A DNA stretch of 22,462 bases from positions 1-22,462 of IMG/VR virus record IMGVR_UViG_3300038409_000040; one strand, written 5' to 3'. Shown piece by piece: positions 15,155 through 20,819 of the stretch. The notes under the pieces are model-generated. The model searched no databases and was not told where the DNA came from. It worked only from the letters and a program-made list of their open reading frames with translations. Source of the DNA: a virus. The position numbers and the translations under genes were made by a program. Within the stretch, counting starts at the first letter, position 1; the number at the start of each line of letters is the position of its first letter.

Positions 15155-15882
15155 CAGAAGCTGCTGGCGCGGTTGACGGCCTGCGCGATCATGGCTGGCA
15201 ATGGTCCGCGGCCCGCTGGTGCTCCTTCGGCGGGCTCCAGCGCGATGAGGGCGGCGCAGATCGAGGCCGGTGCCGGTGATAGCGTCGCGGTCGCATTCCC
15301 GGTCGCGCCCTGCGTCGCCTGCGCTGCATGCGCGAAACCTGTAGCGTTTTGGTCCCACAGCTCGGTGAGGGCTCCGGGGCTCGTCGCGGTAGTCCATGCG
15401 GAAAATGCCACGGCGGTACCCGCGCCCGCGACCGCCAGGCCGATCTGGCAGCCATCGACCGTGGTCGTGAATCCCGTGACCGTTGCGGGGCTCGTCGTGG
15501 TGTTGCCGGTGGCCGTCTGGTTGAACGGGCTACCGGTGGCCTTCACGCCCGAGTAATCGAAGATCCTCGCTTCGAGGATGATCGACGTGCCGCCCGCGCC
15601 GCTCAGCGTCACCGTAGGTGCCGTATCGCCGGGCACCATCCGGCGGTAGTAGACGTGGATCCCCGACGCACCGGACGAGCGCGTGTCGGTGAGTTCGGGG
15701 CCAAGCGTCCAACCGGCCGACACGCTTACGCTGCCCGCCGCCTCCGTGCCGGCGGCTTCTCCCTGACCGATGACGAGGAGCGACAGGTCGCCCTCCGCCC
15801 AGGACGCGTAAAGCGCAGGCGTGATATTGCCATTGCCGGTGCGCGTCGCGACAGTGCCAGCGCCCTTGTAGGTAACCGACAC
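15154..15882 (-). CDS. Beta-rich virion-type protein, possible tail or surface component
   Basis: This 242-residue protein starts with GTG at 15882 and is made of short beta-strands rich in Gly, Ala, Thr and Ser. It opens MSVTYKGAGTVATRTGNGN and continues with PALYASWAEGDLSLLVIG, SAGWTLGPEL and IHVYYRRMVPGDTAPTVTLS. This pattern, with a segment on large or small magnitude of a signal followed by a Trp strand and a Pro-Thr-Val-Thr strand, recurs in phage structural proteins with jelly-roll or Ig-like folds. No membrane segment is present. It is placed with several other small beta-sandwich-like genes near the lysin gene, so a surface decoration or tail attachment role is likely, but the exact family was not recognised. 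Confidence 0.8.
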   Translation of the reverse strand: MSVTYKGAGTVATRTGNGNITPALYASWAEGDLSLLVIGQGEAAGTEAAGSVSVSAGWTLGPELTDTRSSGASGIHVYYRRMVPGDTAPTVTLSGAGGTSIILEARIFDYSGVKATGSPFNQTATGNTTTSPATVTGFTTTVDGCQIGLAVAGAGTAVAFSAWTTATSPGALTELWDQNATGFAHAAQATQGATGNATATLSPAPASICAALIALEPAEGAPAGRGPLPAMIAQAVNRASSF

Positions 15883-15920
15883 AGGCTTATCCAGTGAGGG
15901 CGTGCGGCATTAGCTCGCCC

Positions 15921-16379
15921 TTATCCTTCTTCGAACTCCATGTACCCCTGGCAGTTCACCGCCGCTGGAGCGGTCACGCGCACCACAATGGCATCGGCGG
16001 TCGTTACCTGCTCCGGCTCGCGACCAAGCGGGAACTGGATGGTGAGACCGGCCTGTGGGTGCACCAGCCACCGCTTGATGGCCGTGAGCGTGGTTGGCTC
16101 GGCTGTGAAGTTGCGCTTGGCGGTTGCCTGGGCGGTGCGGGTTGGACCGCCGCTCTGCACGATGGTGTGAGTGGTCGCGGTCCCGGCTCCGGCCTCGGTG
16201 GACAGCATGAGTTCGATGGTCACGGGCTCCGCGGAGGCCGACACCCCGTCGAAGGACACACTCAGCTCGATGATGCGAACCACGGAGTTGGCCGCATTGA
16301 TGACCGACAGGATGGTCTTGGCCGTGGCAGCGGTGAGCGCGATGTCTCCCGCGGACTCGACCGTGTACCTCGCGGCCAC
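15921..16379 (-). CDS. Small beta-rich protein, probable virion component
   Basis: This 152-residue protein starts with GTG at 16379, three bases after the stop of the previous gene, with a GGGGG run upstream. It opens MAARYTVESAGDIALTAATA and continues with SVVRIIELSVSFDGVSASAE and a closing IVVRVTAPAAVNCQGYMEFEE, alternating strands with very few charged residues. Proteins of this type (a strand-rich single domain carrying a VSFDGV-like motif) are often encoded near phage structural genes and may decorate the head. No enzymatic residue stands out. A 38-base gap separates it from the gene downstream, with no other feature visible. Confidence 0.78.
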   Translation of the reverse strand: MAARYTVESAGDIALTAATAKTILSVINAANSVVRIIELSVSFDGVSASAEPVTIELMLSTEAGAGTATTHTIVQSGGPTRTAQATAKRNFTAEPTTLTAIKRWLVHPQAGLTIQFPLGREPEQVTTADAIVVRVTAPAAVNCQGYMEFEEG

Positions 16380-16382
16380 GGC

Positions 16383-16886
16383 TCAGCCCCCGGCGTTGAT
16401 GGTGAGCGTGTAGGTGAACTCGATGCTGGTGGACGTGTCCACGTTGATGGCAGCGAACACCCGGCGATCCCACATCGGCGCGCCGGACGCGTTCTTGAAC
16501 AGCCCCCACTCGGTGACCGCGAAGCTGCCGCCGTACGTGATGGTCGCAACCGAGCGGTACTGGCCCGCGGACGGGTTGGACTTGGTTCCCGCAACGCGAG
16601 AGCCGCCGGTTGGGGTCTGCAGCGCGGTGTCGCCGATGGCCGCGGCCGTGGTTCCGGTGCCGGTGTCCTGCTGGTTGTACATCTGGAAGTTGGTTCCCGA
16701 CCCGAAGTCGGTGGCCATGTCGTTCACGCCAGCCGTCGTCACCAGGCCCGAGCCCAGATCGTGGTCCGCGATCAGCTCACCGTTGCGGAACACCCGAGCG
16801 CGCAGGTGCGTCGAGAACACCTGATCGGCGGTGAGGATGGCCTCACCGCGGTCGCGCACCAGCACCCACTTACCGAATCGCCGCAT
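16383..16886 (-). CDS. Beta-rich protein, probable virion or tail-associated component
   Basis: This 167-residue protein is read from ATG 16886, which has GGAAGG nine bases upstream. An in-frame ATG three codons earlier (16895) is possible but lacks a site. It overlaps the short gene upstream by 17 bases. The sequence has a basic N-terminus (MRRFGKWVLVRDRGEA), then beta-type segments such as HLRARVFRNGELIADHDLGS, FGSGTNFQMYNQQDTGTGTT and FAVTEWGLFKNASG, ending IEFTYTLTINAGG. The motif YGGSFAVTEWGLF with a later FTYTLT strand is common in phage proteins that form a small trimeric or jelly-roll head. The role is inferred from fold type and neighbours. Confidence 0.78.
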   Translation of the reverse strand: MRRFGKWVLVRDRGEAILTADQVFSTHLRARVFRNGELIADHDLGSGLVTTAGVNDMATDFGSGTNFQMYNQQDTGTGTTAAAIGDTALQTPTGGSRVAGTKSNPSAGQYRSVATITYGGSFAVTEWGLFKNASGAPMWDRRVFAAINVDTSTSIEFTYTLTINAGG

Positions 16887-17028
16887 TGAGCACATCCTTC
16901 CAGGTCTTGTAGCCGCGGGGCTCCTTGAGGTGCTTGGTGCGGCGCACGGGGTTGAGCAGCTTCTTGATGGGGCCGTGCTTGATCACGCGCGCGTGCAGCA
17001 CACCCTCGAACGAGAGGTCGCCGTCCAT
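16870..17028 (-). CDS. 52-residue protein with one SFEG motif, similar to the repeat protein's unit
   Basis: This short gene is missed by length-filtered calling. ATG at 17028 overlaps the previous stop as TAATG and has a GGAGAGG site five bases upstream. TAA at 16872-16870 ends it inside the next gene. The protein begins MDGDLSFEGVLHARVIKHGP, then a basic stretch with KKLL and RRTKHLK, ending WKDVLNAAIR. LSFEGVLHARVIKH matches the unit pattern of the 285-residue repeat protein (a strand LSFxGxL followed by a basic segment). Coupling on both sides and the clear ribosome site support real expression. The function is unknown. Confidence 0.78.
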   Translation of the reverse strand: MDGDLSFEGVLHARVIKHGPIKKLLNPVRRTKHLKEPRGYKTWKDVLNAAIR

Positions 17029-17378
17029 TACGCCTCTCCGTTGAGGTAGGCGTCCAGGCTGGACGAGTTGGCGCTGACGTTGAGGCGGACCCAGGCCACG
17101 TTGTCCTCGGGGGCCAGGAACAGGCTCACCCCAGCGCCAGCCGCGACGACCTGTCCCGTGGTCACGTACGAGCCGTTGCCGGGTGGGCGCACGCCCGCCG
17201 TGGCCCAGCCCAGCGCCCCGGCGGGGTCGGCGGTGACCTCCACCGTGAACGTGACGCTGGTGCCGCCGGTCGCCTTGCCGAAGATGCTCAGCGCGGTGAG
17301 GTTGCGAACGTCCACCTTCTGCTGCGCGCCAGTGCCGGTGACGGCCGCGGCGAGGGACTTCTGGTCAAGGAACGGCAT
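17028..17378 (-). CDS. Small beta-sandwich-like protein, probable virion component
   Basis: This 116-residue protein is read from ATG 17378, in a TAATG overlap with the lysin stop. The open frame upstream is a shadow of the lysin gene. It begins MPFLDQKSLAAAVTGTGAQQ and alternates strands: VDVRNLTALSIFGKATGG, VTFTVEVTADPAG, GVSLFLAPEDNVAWVRLNVS. It has almost no basic residues and no cysteine. It looks like a single beta-sandwich of the kind seen in capsid decoration or tail-associated proteins. It is one of five small beta-rich genes around the lysin. No family was assigned. Confidence 0.78.
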   Translation of the reverse strand: MPFLDQKSLAAAVTGTGAQQKVDVRNLTALSIFGKATGGTSVTFTVEVTADPAGALGWATAGVRPPGNGSYVTTGQVVAAGAGVSLFLAPEDNVAWVRLNVSANSSSLDAYLNGEA

Positions 17379-17977
17379 TAGTCCTCCCAGCCGTGGACGG
17401 CGTACCACTTGGCGTAGTTGAGCACCCGCTTGAATGGGTAGAACGCGCCGGGGTCGGTGTGGTTGGTGCCCAGGCCCAGCGCGCCGAGCGCGCGGTGGGT
17501 GGTCCAGCCCGGCCGCACCACGTTGCCGGAGCGCGTCACGATTGCCTCCTGCAGCGGAAGCCCGAACTCGTGGAAGATGTACGCCATCCAGCGCGCCGTC
17601 TGGCGGAGCTGCTTGTCGCGTCCGAGCCACGTCTTGAGGGCGAACTTGGCGTAGCCGATCTGCTCGATGCCAACCGAGCAGTAGTTCATGCCGCCGACGT
17701 GCGGGGCGGTGTTGAGCAGGCTGACCGCGTACGCTGAGTTGGCGTCCTTGTCGACCACCACGTGAGCCGAGCCACCGGACGATGGGTTCTTCCACCACTG
17801 GATGACGCCGCCGAGATCCTTCACGCCCGGGTAGTCGTGGGATTCAGTGGAGTGCAGCACGCCCAGCGTGAGGTCCGCGATGCGCGTGCGGCCGTTGCGG
17901 TTGAAGCGGGCCGTGCTCAGGGTTCCGCGCGCATCGAGCGCAATCTTTGGCATGTGAACCGCTGGCAGGTGTGACAT
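17378..17977 (-). CDS. N-acetylmuramoyl-L-alanine amidase endolysin
   Basis: This 199-residue Amidase_2-type enzyme cleaves the bond between N-acetylmuramic acid and L-alanine in peptidoglycan. It starts with ATG at 17977, with GAGGT upstream. Likely zinc ligands are His 42 (LGVLHSTES), His 161 (WTTHRALG) and Asp 175 (HTDPG). Glu 105 in SVGIEQIG sits where the family places a conserved acidic residue. SAHVVVDKD (70-78) is the usual strand after the first motif. The enzyme fills the whole length, and no separate cell-wall-binding domain or signal peptide is seen, so a holin would be needed for release. No holin-like gene with membrane segments was found next to it. The gene lies just downstream of the tRNA. 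Confidence 0.93.
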   Translation of the reverse strand: MSHLPAVHMPKIALDARGTLSTARFNRNGRTRIADLTLGVLHSTESHDYPGVKDLGGVIQWWKNPSSGGSAHVVVDKDANSAYAVSLLNTAPHVGGMNYCSVGIEQIGYAKFALKTWLGRDKQLRQTARWMAYIFHEFGLPLQEAIVTRSGNVVRPGWTTHRALGALGLGTNHTDPGAFYPFKRVLNYAKWYAVHGWED

Positions 17978-18004
17978 GTTGCTACCTCGCTGTCGAAAGC
18001 TGGA

Positions 18005-18076
18005 TGGCGCTGGCCGGAATCGAACCGGCTGCCTCCGGGTAATGAACCCGGCGAGCTACCAATGCTCCACAGCGCG
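18005..18076 (-). tRNA. tRNA-Met (CAT anticodon), initiator-like
   Basis: A full cloverleaf folds on the minus strand: acceptor arm CGCGCTG/CAGCGCC, D arm GAGC-ATTGGTA-GCTC, anticodon arm CCGGG-TTCATTA-CCCGG and T arm GCCGG-TTCGATT-CCGGC, with a five-base variable loop. The anticodon is CAT. It has three marks of bacterial initiators: an unpaired 1:72 position (C1 with C72), an A11:U24 pair in the D stem, and three G-C pairs next to the anticodon loop. The CCA end is not encoded at the proper place; TCCA follows base 73. It lies 27 bases upstream of the lysin start and 8 bases after the gene upstream. Confidence 0.93.
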
Positions 18077-18084
18077 ACGAACTT

Positions 18085-18453
18085 CTAGGTACCGATGAAC
18101 GCCACCCGTGCGGTGTACGTGCTCAGGTCGGCGGCCGAGGTAACTTCCTTGTGGGACGTGTCCACGGTTGCCGCGGTCTCGTACGCCTGCACGGTGACCT
18201 GGGTCCTGGCCGCGTTCGGGCGAATGATGAGGCCCACGCTGAGCGTCCCCGAGGAGGCGCGGTTCTGCGCGTGCTCCAGGATCAGCGCGCCCTGGATGGT
18301 GTTCCATCCGAGGCTGGCCGCGGTGATGACCTCACCCGTGGTCAGGTACGCGGAGTCGAACGTGATGTCGTACACCCGGCACTTGTACCCCATGAAGTCG
18401 CTTTCCCAGATGGTCTGGTTCGGGGTGGAGACCGGCGTAACGGTCATTGACAT
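18085..18453 (-). CDS. Small beta-rich protein, probable virion component
   Basis: This 122-residue protein starts with ATG at 18453 in a TAATG overlap with the upstream stop. A second in-frame ATG two codons in (18447) is possible. The segment CRVYDITFDSAYLTTGEVIT (residues 25-44), followed by AASLGWNTIQGALILEH, resembles a frequent phage structural family that carries DVTFDxSYPTGGExLT and a strand-rich remainder. The rest is TLSVGLIIRPNAARTQVTVQ and a closing TYTARVAFIGT. It is likely a decoration or minor structural protein. It sits immediately before the tRNA. Confidence 0.8.
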   Translation of the reverse strand: MSMTVTPVSTPNQTIWESDFMGYKCRVYDITFDSAYLTTGEVITAASLGWNTIQGALILEHAQNRASSGTLSVGLIIRPNAARTQVTVQAYETAATVDTSHKEVTSAADLSTYTARVAFIGT

Positions 18454-18965
18454 TACGCCTCACCCCCCGCGACCTCGTCGGCTGGCTCGATCACCGGCAC
18501 CTCACGCGCAGCGACCACCTTGGGCTCGCGCACCGTCATGCGGCTCGCGTAGCGAGGATCCGGGGTCTCGTCGCCATCGTACAGCTCCTGTCGGCCGGGA
18601 ACGCCCGCGGAGGTGTCGATGCCTGGGTGCTCGAACGCCTCGCGCGGGTAGCGCACGCCCAGCTCGACCTCGGTGTGAGGCGTCCAGGTGTTGTGCACCT
18701 TCGGGTTGGCGGGAGCCTTGAGCGAAGCGGCCTCCGGGTCCCAGAACAGGAACTGGTTGGCCAGGTTGCCGCTGGACTGCTTGGTTGCCTGATACCGAGC
18801 GAGAGCCCAACTCAGGAACGCCGGGCGGTTGTAGCCGCGGGCGTGCCCATCGAACAGGTACTCCTCGATGTCGTGCGCCAGTTGTTCGGCCGCGACGCGC
18901 AGCGAGTCGCCGGACGGCAGAATCTCGCTCTCGTAGATGTAACGGCCGTCGTCGTTGTATGGCAT
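18453..18965 (-). CDS. Hypothetical protein, mixed helical N-terminus and disordered tail
   Basis: This 170-residue protein starts with ATG at 18965, with GGAGGCGC six bases upstream. Residues 20-65 are helical (DSLRVAAEQLAHDIEEYLFD and AFLSWALARYQATKQSS). Residues 70-130 are Trp-, Pro- and His-containing with YPREAFEHPG. The last 30 residues are acidic and Pro/Glu/Val-rich (VPVIEPADEVAGGEA). No family was recognised. An inverted repeat around the ribosome site (TAGCGCC 18966-18972 and GGCGCTA 18989-18995) could fold and mask it, so translation may be regulated. An extended -10-like element lies just upstream. Confidence 0.78.
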   Translation of the reverse strand: MPYNDDGRYIYESEILPSGDSLRVAAEQLAHDIEEYLFDGHARGYNRPAFLSWALARYQATKQSSGNLANQFLFWDPEAASLKAPANPKVHNTWTPHTEVELGVRYPREAFEHPGIDTSAGVPGRQELYDGDETPDPRYASRMTVREPKVVAAREVPVIEPADEVAGGEA

Positions 18966-18994
18966 TAGCGCCTCCGAGTCGGGTTGCTGGCGCT

Positions 18995-19003
18995 AGTGTA
19001 TCA
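18995..19003 (-). promoter_or_regulatory. Possible extended -10 promoter before the 170-residue gene
   Basis: The minus strand reads TGATACACT at 19003-18995, about 30 bases before the start codon at 18965. It is the only non-coding gap in this part of the operon. No good -35 is present. The same TG-N-TA pattern precedes the capsid and HNH genes. Confidence 0.4.
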
Positions 19004-19013
19004 CACGCGCGAA

Positions 19014-19265
19014 CTACAAAACATTGTGGCTCGCCCCCCAAATGGTGTAGTGCATGCGTGAGAGCGCTTCGAGATCCGTGAGTAGTTGGTACAGCGACGG
19101 AATGTCCGCGTGCGAACGCTTGGTAGGCGTGTCGATCACATCGCCAAACCCATTCACGGCGGGGGGCTTGAGCAGGAACGAGAAGTGTGTCTTGCCGTGG
19201 CGCTCCTCCAGCGTGAGGATGTAATCGTCGCGGTCGATGACCGTGCGGTGCGATGAGAGGTTCAT
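19014..19265 (-). CDS. 83-residue hypothetical protein
   Basis: This small protein starts with ATG at 19265, with GGAGG nine bases upstream, and overlaps the metalloprotease stop by four bases. The sequence is MNLSSHRTVIDRDDYILTLE, then HGKTHFSFLLKPPAVNGFGD and a C-terminal helix LYQLLTDLEALSRMHYTIWG. It resembles a single small alpha/beta domain with no cysteine and no membrane segment. Its tight coupling suggests a partner of the protease, for example an inhibitor or specificity factor, but that is speculation from position only. Confidence 0.75.
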   Translation of the reverse strand: MNLSSHRTVIDRDDYILTLEERHGKTHFSFLLKPPAVNGFGDVIDTPTKRSHADIPSLYQLLTDLEALSRMHYTIWGASHNVL

Positions 19266-19708
19266 TGCGGCATCCTCCAGTAGGGGCGGAATGAGGCGGT
19301 CGCGACCCGCGCGTTACGCGCGTCGCACGGCGGCCAGTAGTCAATCAGCACCGGGTACATGATGTCGGTCGGGTCGTCTACGTGTTGCTTGCCCATGAGG
19401 TGGCCCCACTCGTGCCCGATGAGGCGGCACACCTGGCGAGGGCGGTTCATGACCTCGATGAGGCACTCCTGCGGTGACGCGATCCCGATGACGTTGGACG
19501 GCATCACCGACAGCCACTCGCTGTCGCGCCGAGTGCGGATCACGCGGATGCGCGGGTTACCGCACGGTGGGGTGCCCCAGTACGCCCGCGACACCGCGAC
19601 GGCCGCGCGCGCGGCCGGGGGCGACGCGCCGCGGGCGTGATCGTTCAGCACCACGAGGATGTAGGCCACCACCCACACCCACACCACCCCAAGGATCCAC
19701 CAGCGCAT
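19262..19708 (-). CDS. Membrane-anchored metzincin-type zinc metalloprotease
   Basis: This 148-residue protein starts with ATG at 19708, with GGAGGTGG upstream and a TGATG overlap with the previous gene; the frame upstream is a shadow. Residues 3-21 are a hydrophobic segment (WWILGVVWVWVVAYILVVL) that anchors or exports the rest. The zinc site is HEWGHLMGKQH (99-109), which fits HExxHxxGxxH exactly, with Glu 100 as catalytic base. The Met-turn DIMYP (115-119) follows at a matrixin-like distance. Four cysteines (49, 82, 94, 128) could form two disulfides outside the cytoplasm. At 148 residues it is shorter than usual catalytic domains of about 165. It may cut host envelope or virion proteins, or assist lysis. 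The target is unknown. Confidence 0.8.
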   Translation of the reverse strand: MRWWILGVVWVWVVAYILVVLNDHARGASPPAARAAVAVSRAYWGTPPCGNPRIRVIRTRRDSEWLSVMPSNVIGIASPQECLIEVMNRPRQVCRLIGHEWGHLMGKQHVDDPTDIMYPVLIDYWPPCDARNARVATASFRPYWRMPQ

Positions 19709-19941
19709 CACGCCACCTCCGCCAGCTTGAGCATGGCGTCGAGCGCGTTGCGCAGCGCGATAGCGTCGTGGAAGGTGTGCGCCGTGATCACTCCGCCATT
19801 GAGGTCGCGGCTCACGTGGAGGTTCACGTCGATGTCCACCGAGAAGGTGTTGGTGCCTCGGTCCGAGCCGTCGTGCGCGAACTTCACGCTCGCGGTCGGG
19901 CTGGACCACGCGAAGGTGCGCGTGTGGGACGGTGGGATCAC
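19708..19941 (-). CDS. 77-residue hypothetical beta-rich protein
   Basis: The gene starts with GTG at 19941, with AGGAGGAAC eight bases upstream and a GTGA overlap with the previous stop. The frame continues upstream but is a shadow of the zinc-ribbon gene. The protein begins MIPPSHTRTFAWSSPTASVK and has a two-strand pattern (NTFSVDIDVNLHVSRDLNGG) followed by a helix (TFHDAIALRNALDAMLKLAE). Its stop overlaps the metalloprotease start. It is not recognised. It could be a small partner of the neighbouring protease. Confidence 0.72.
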   Translation of the reverse strand: MIPPSHTRTFAWSSPTASVKFAHDGSDRGTNTFSVDIDVNLHVSRDLNGGVITAHTFHDAIALRNALDAMLKLAEVA

Positions 19942-20369
19942 GTCAGTTCCTCCTGGTTGTTGATCACGTCCGACCACGTCTCGGGCACCGGCTCGCCCGC
20001 GCGCAGCGCCTTGATCCTGGCTCGCTTTAGTGCCGCGAGTGTGCGCACGTACTTGTCGCGCAGCGCCGGGTCCTTTTGGATACAGAGCACGCACGTCGAT
20101 GCCAGGCCCGCCGCGGGCCGCACCGGAAAGCCGCACACGTTGCAGTCCGGGTACTTGTCCGGATCCATCGGGATCGGGGTGCACTCGTCGCACGTGGTGT
20201 AGTTCGTGCGCACGGGGTAGAACTCCTTGCCGCACGTGCCGCAGTCCTTCTTCATGTGCGGTCGGTACGTGGTGTCGCGGATGATCTGGCAGACCGGGCA
20301 GAGCGCCCTCAGCTTGTTGATCTTCGCGAACGTTGCCCCGCACGCGCACGTGCCTGTGGGGAATGCCAT
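19938..20369 (-). CDS. Triple zinc-ribbon protein, putative nucleic acid-binding
   Basis: This 143-residue protein is the first gene of the long leftward operon. ATG at 20369 has a strong AGGAGGAG site just upstream. Twelve cysteines form three successive four-Cys sites: Cys 8, 10, 24, 27; Cys 43, 46, 60, 63; and Cys 76, 79, 93, 96. The spacing of about 33 residues shows tandem zinc ribbons, probably by duplication. The C-terminal 40 residues form a basic helix (YVRTLAALKRARIKALRAG). This resembles small phage zinc-ribbon proteins thought to bind DNA, RNA or RNA polymerase. Being promoter-proximal, it could regulate the operon. The exact role is not known. Confidence 0.83.
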   Translation of the reverse strand: MAFPTGTCACGATFAKINKLRALCPVCQIIRDTTYRPHMKKDCGTCGKEFYPVRTNYTTCDECTPIPMDPDKYPDCNVCGFPVRPAAGLASTCVLCIQKDPALRDKYVRTLAALKRARIKALRAGEPVPETWSDVINNQEELT

Positions 20370-20418
20370 GGCTCCTCCTCGGAGTCGGGCCTATGGTCCT
20401 ATATGCACTTCCTCACCA

Positions 20419-20452
20419 CCACCCCCAATCCCCCGAAGGGATTGTGGGTGGG
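20419..20452 (-). promoter_or_regulatory. Strong leader hairpin in the 5' untranslated region
   Basis: CCACCCCCAATCCC pairs with GGGATTGTGGGTGG around a five-base loop (one mismatch), giving a 14-bp stem. It lies between the likely transcription start and the first leftward gene. No T-run follows in either direction, so it looks more like an RNA-stabilising or regulatory leader than a terminator. Confidence 0.6.
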
Positions 20453-20464
20453 GTGCTTAGAGGA

Positions 20465-20492
20465 AGAATAACACATAGATAGTGGACTGCAA
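20465..20492 (-). promoter_or_regulatory. Candidate promoter of the leftward operon
   Basis: On the minus strand TTGCAG (20492-20487) is a -35-like element. A 16-base gap is followed by the extended -10 TGTTATTCT (20473-20465). Start of transcription would be near 20458, leaving a leader of about 90 bases that contains the hairpin. The -35 overlaps the first ACCCAGC box (20489-20498), so a box-binding protein could block or recruit polymerase. Confidence 0.5.
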
Positions 20493-20763
20493 CCCAGCAT
20501 ACCGGGGCGAGCCCGGCACCCCCTCCGGTCCCCTCCCAGCGACCCAGCAATACAGGCGCGCGGCGGCGTAGCGATGGCGTGGGCATCCTCCAAAATCTCC
20601 TGTGTCGCTGGGTTGCCATGAATCGGCGCGAGGGACCCAGCGTCCCAGGGGCGGGTACCCCCCATCGCCGATTCCGGAATAGGAACAGCGGCAAAGCAAC
20701 ACCGGAAAAGGGATTCCGGTATTGCATTGCCATCGAACGTGTGTTCGTGTCTTGCTGGGTTGC
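20489..20763. repeat. Cluster of five GCRACCCAGCR boxes
   Basis: Five near-identical boxes fall within 275 bp. Three share the 10-mer GCAACCCAGC (20489-20498 plus strand, 20607-20616 reverse, 20754-20763 reverse); two are variants, GCGACCCAGCA (from 20539) and GGGACCCAGCG (from 20632). Orientation and spacing vary. Elsewhere in the window the 7-mer was noticed only at the HNH promoter (14270) and inside the nozzle gene (3254). Confidence 0.7.
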
Positions 20764-20776
20764 TGGCTGGGGGGGC

Positions 20777-20819
20777 CGGACGCCGACCCTCACGACCCGG
20801 CCCACCAGTGAAGAAAGAC
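20777..20819 (+). repeat. Upstream copy of a 43-bp element (first of two)
   Basis: The stretch beginning CGGACGCC and containing CCGGCCCAC-like core matches 32 of 43 positions with 21961-22003. Over the first 34 positions the match is 28. It lies about 100 bases before the start of the 328-residue gene, followed by a hairpin and the ribosome site. It may be a phage-specific promoter or binding site. Confidence 0.65.

Noticed and set aside
17979-18076. Holin or second lysis gene next to the lysin
   Set aside because: The gap holds only the tRNA. No adjacent short gene has membrane segments, so no holin can be called in this window.
19942-20349. Upstream extension of the 77-residue gene
   Set aside because: It is an out-of-frame reading of the triple zinc-ribbon gene. 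The real start is GTG 19941 with its own ribosome site.
20413-20805. Leftward 130-codon open frame in the divergent region
   Set aside because: No ribosome site and the sequence crosses the promoter, hairpin and box cluster, so it is better explained as regulatory DNA.
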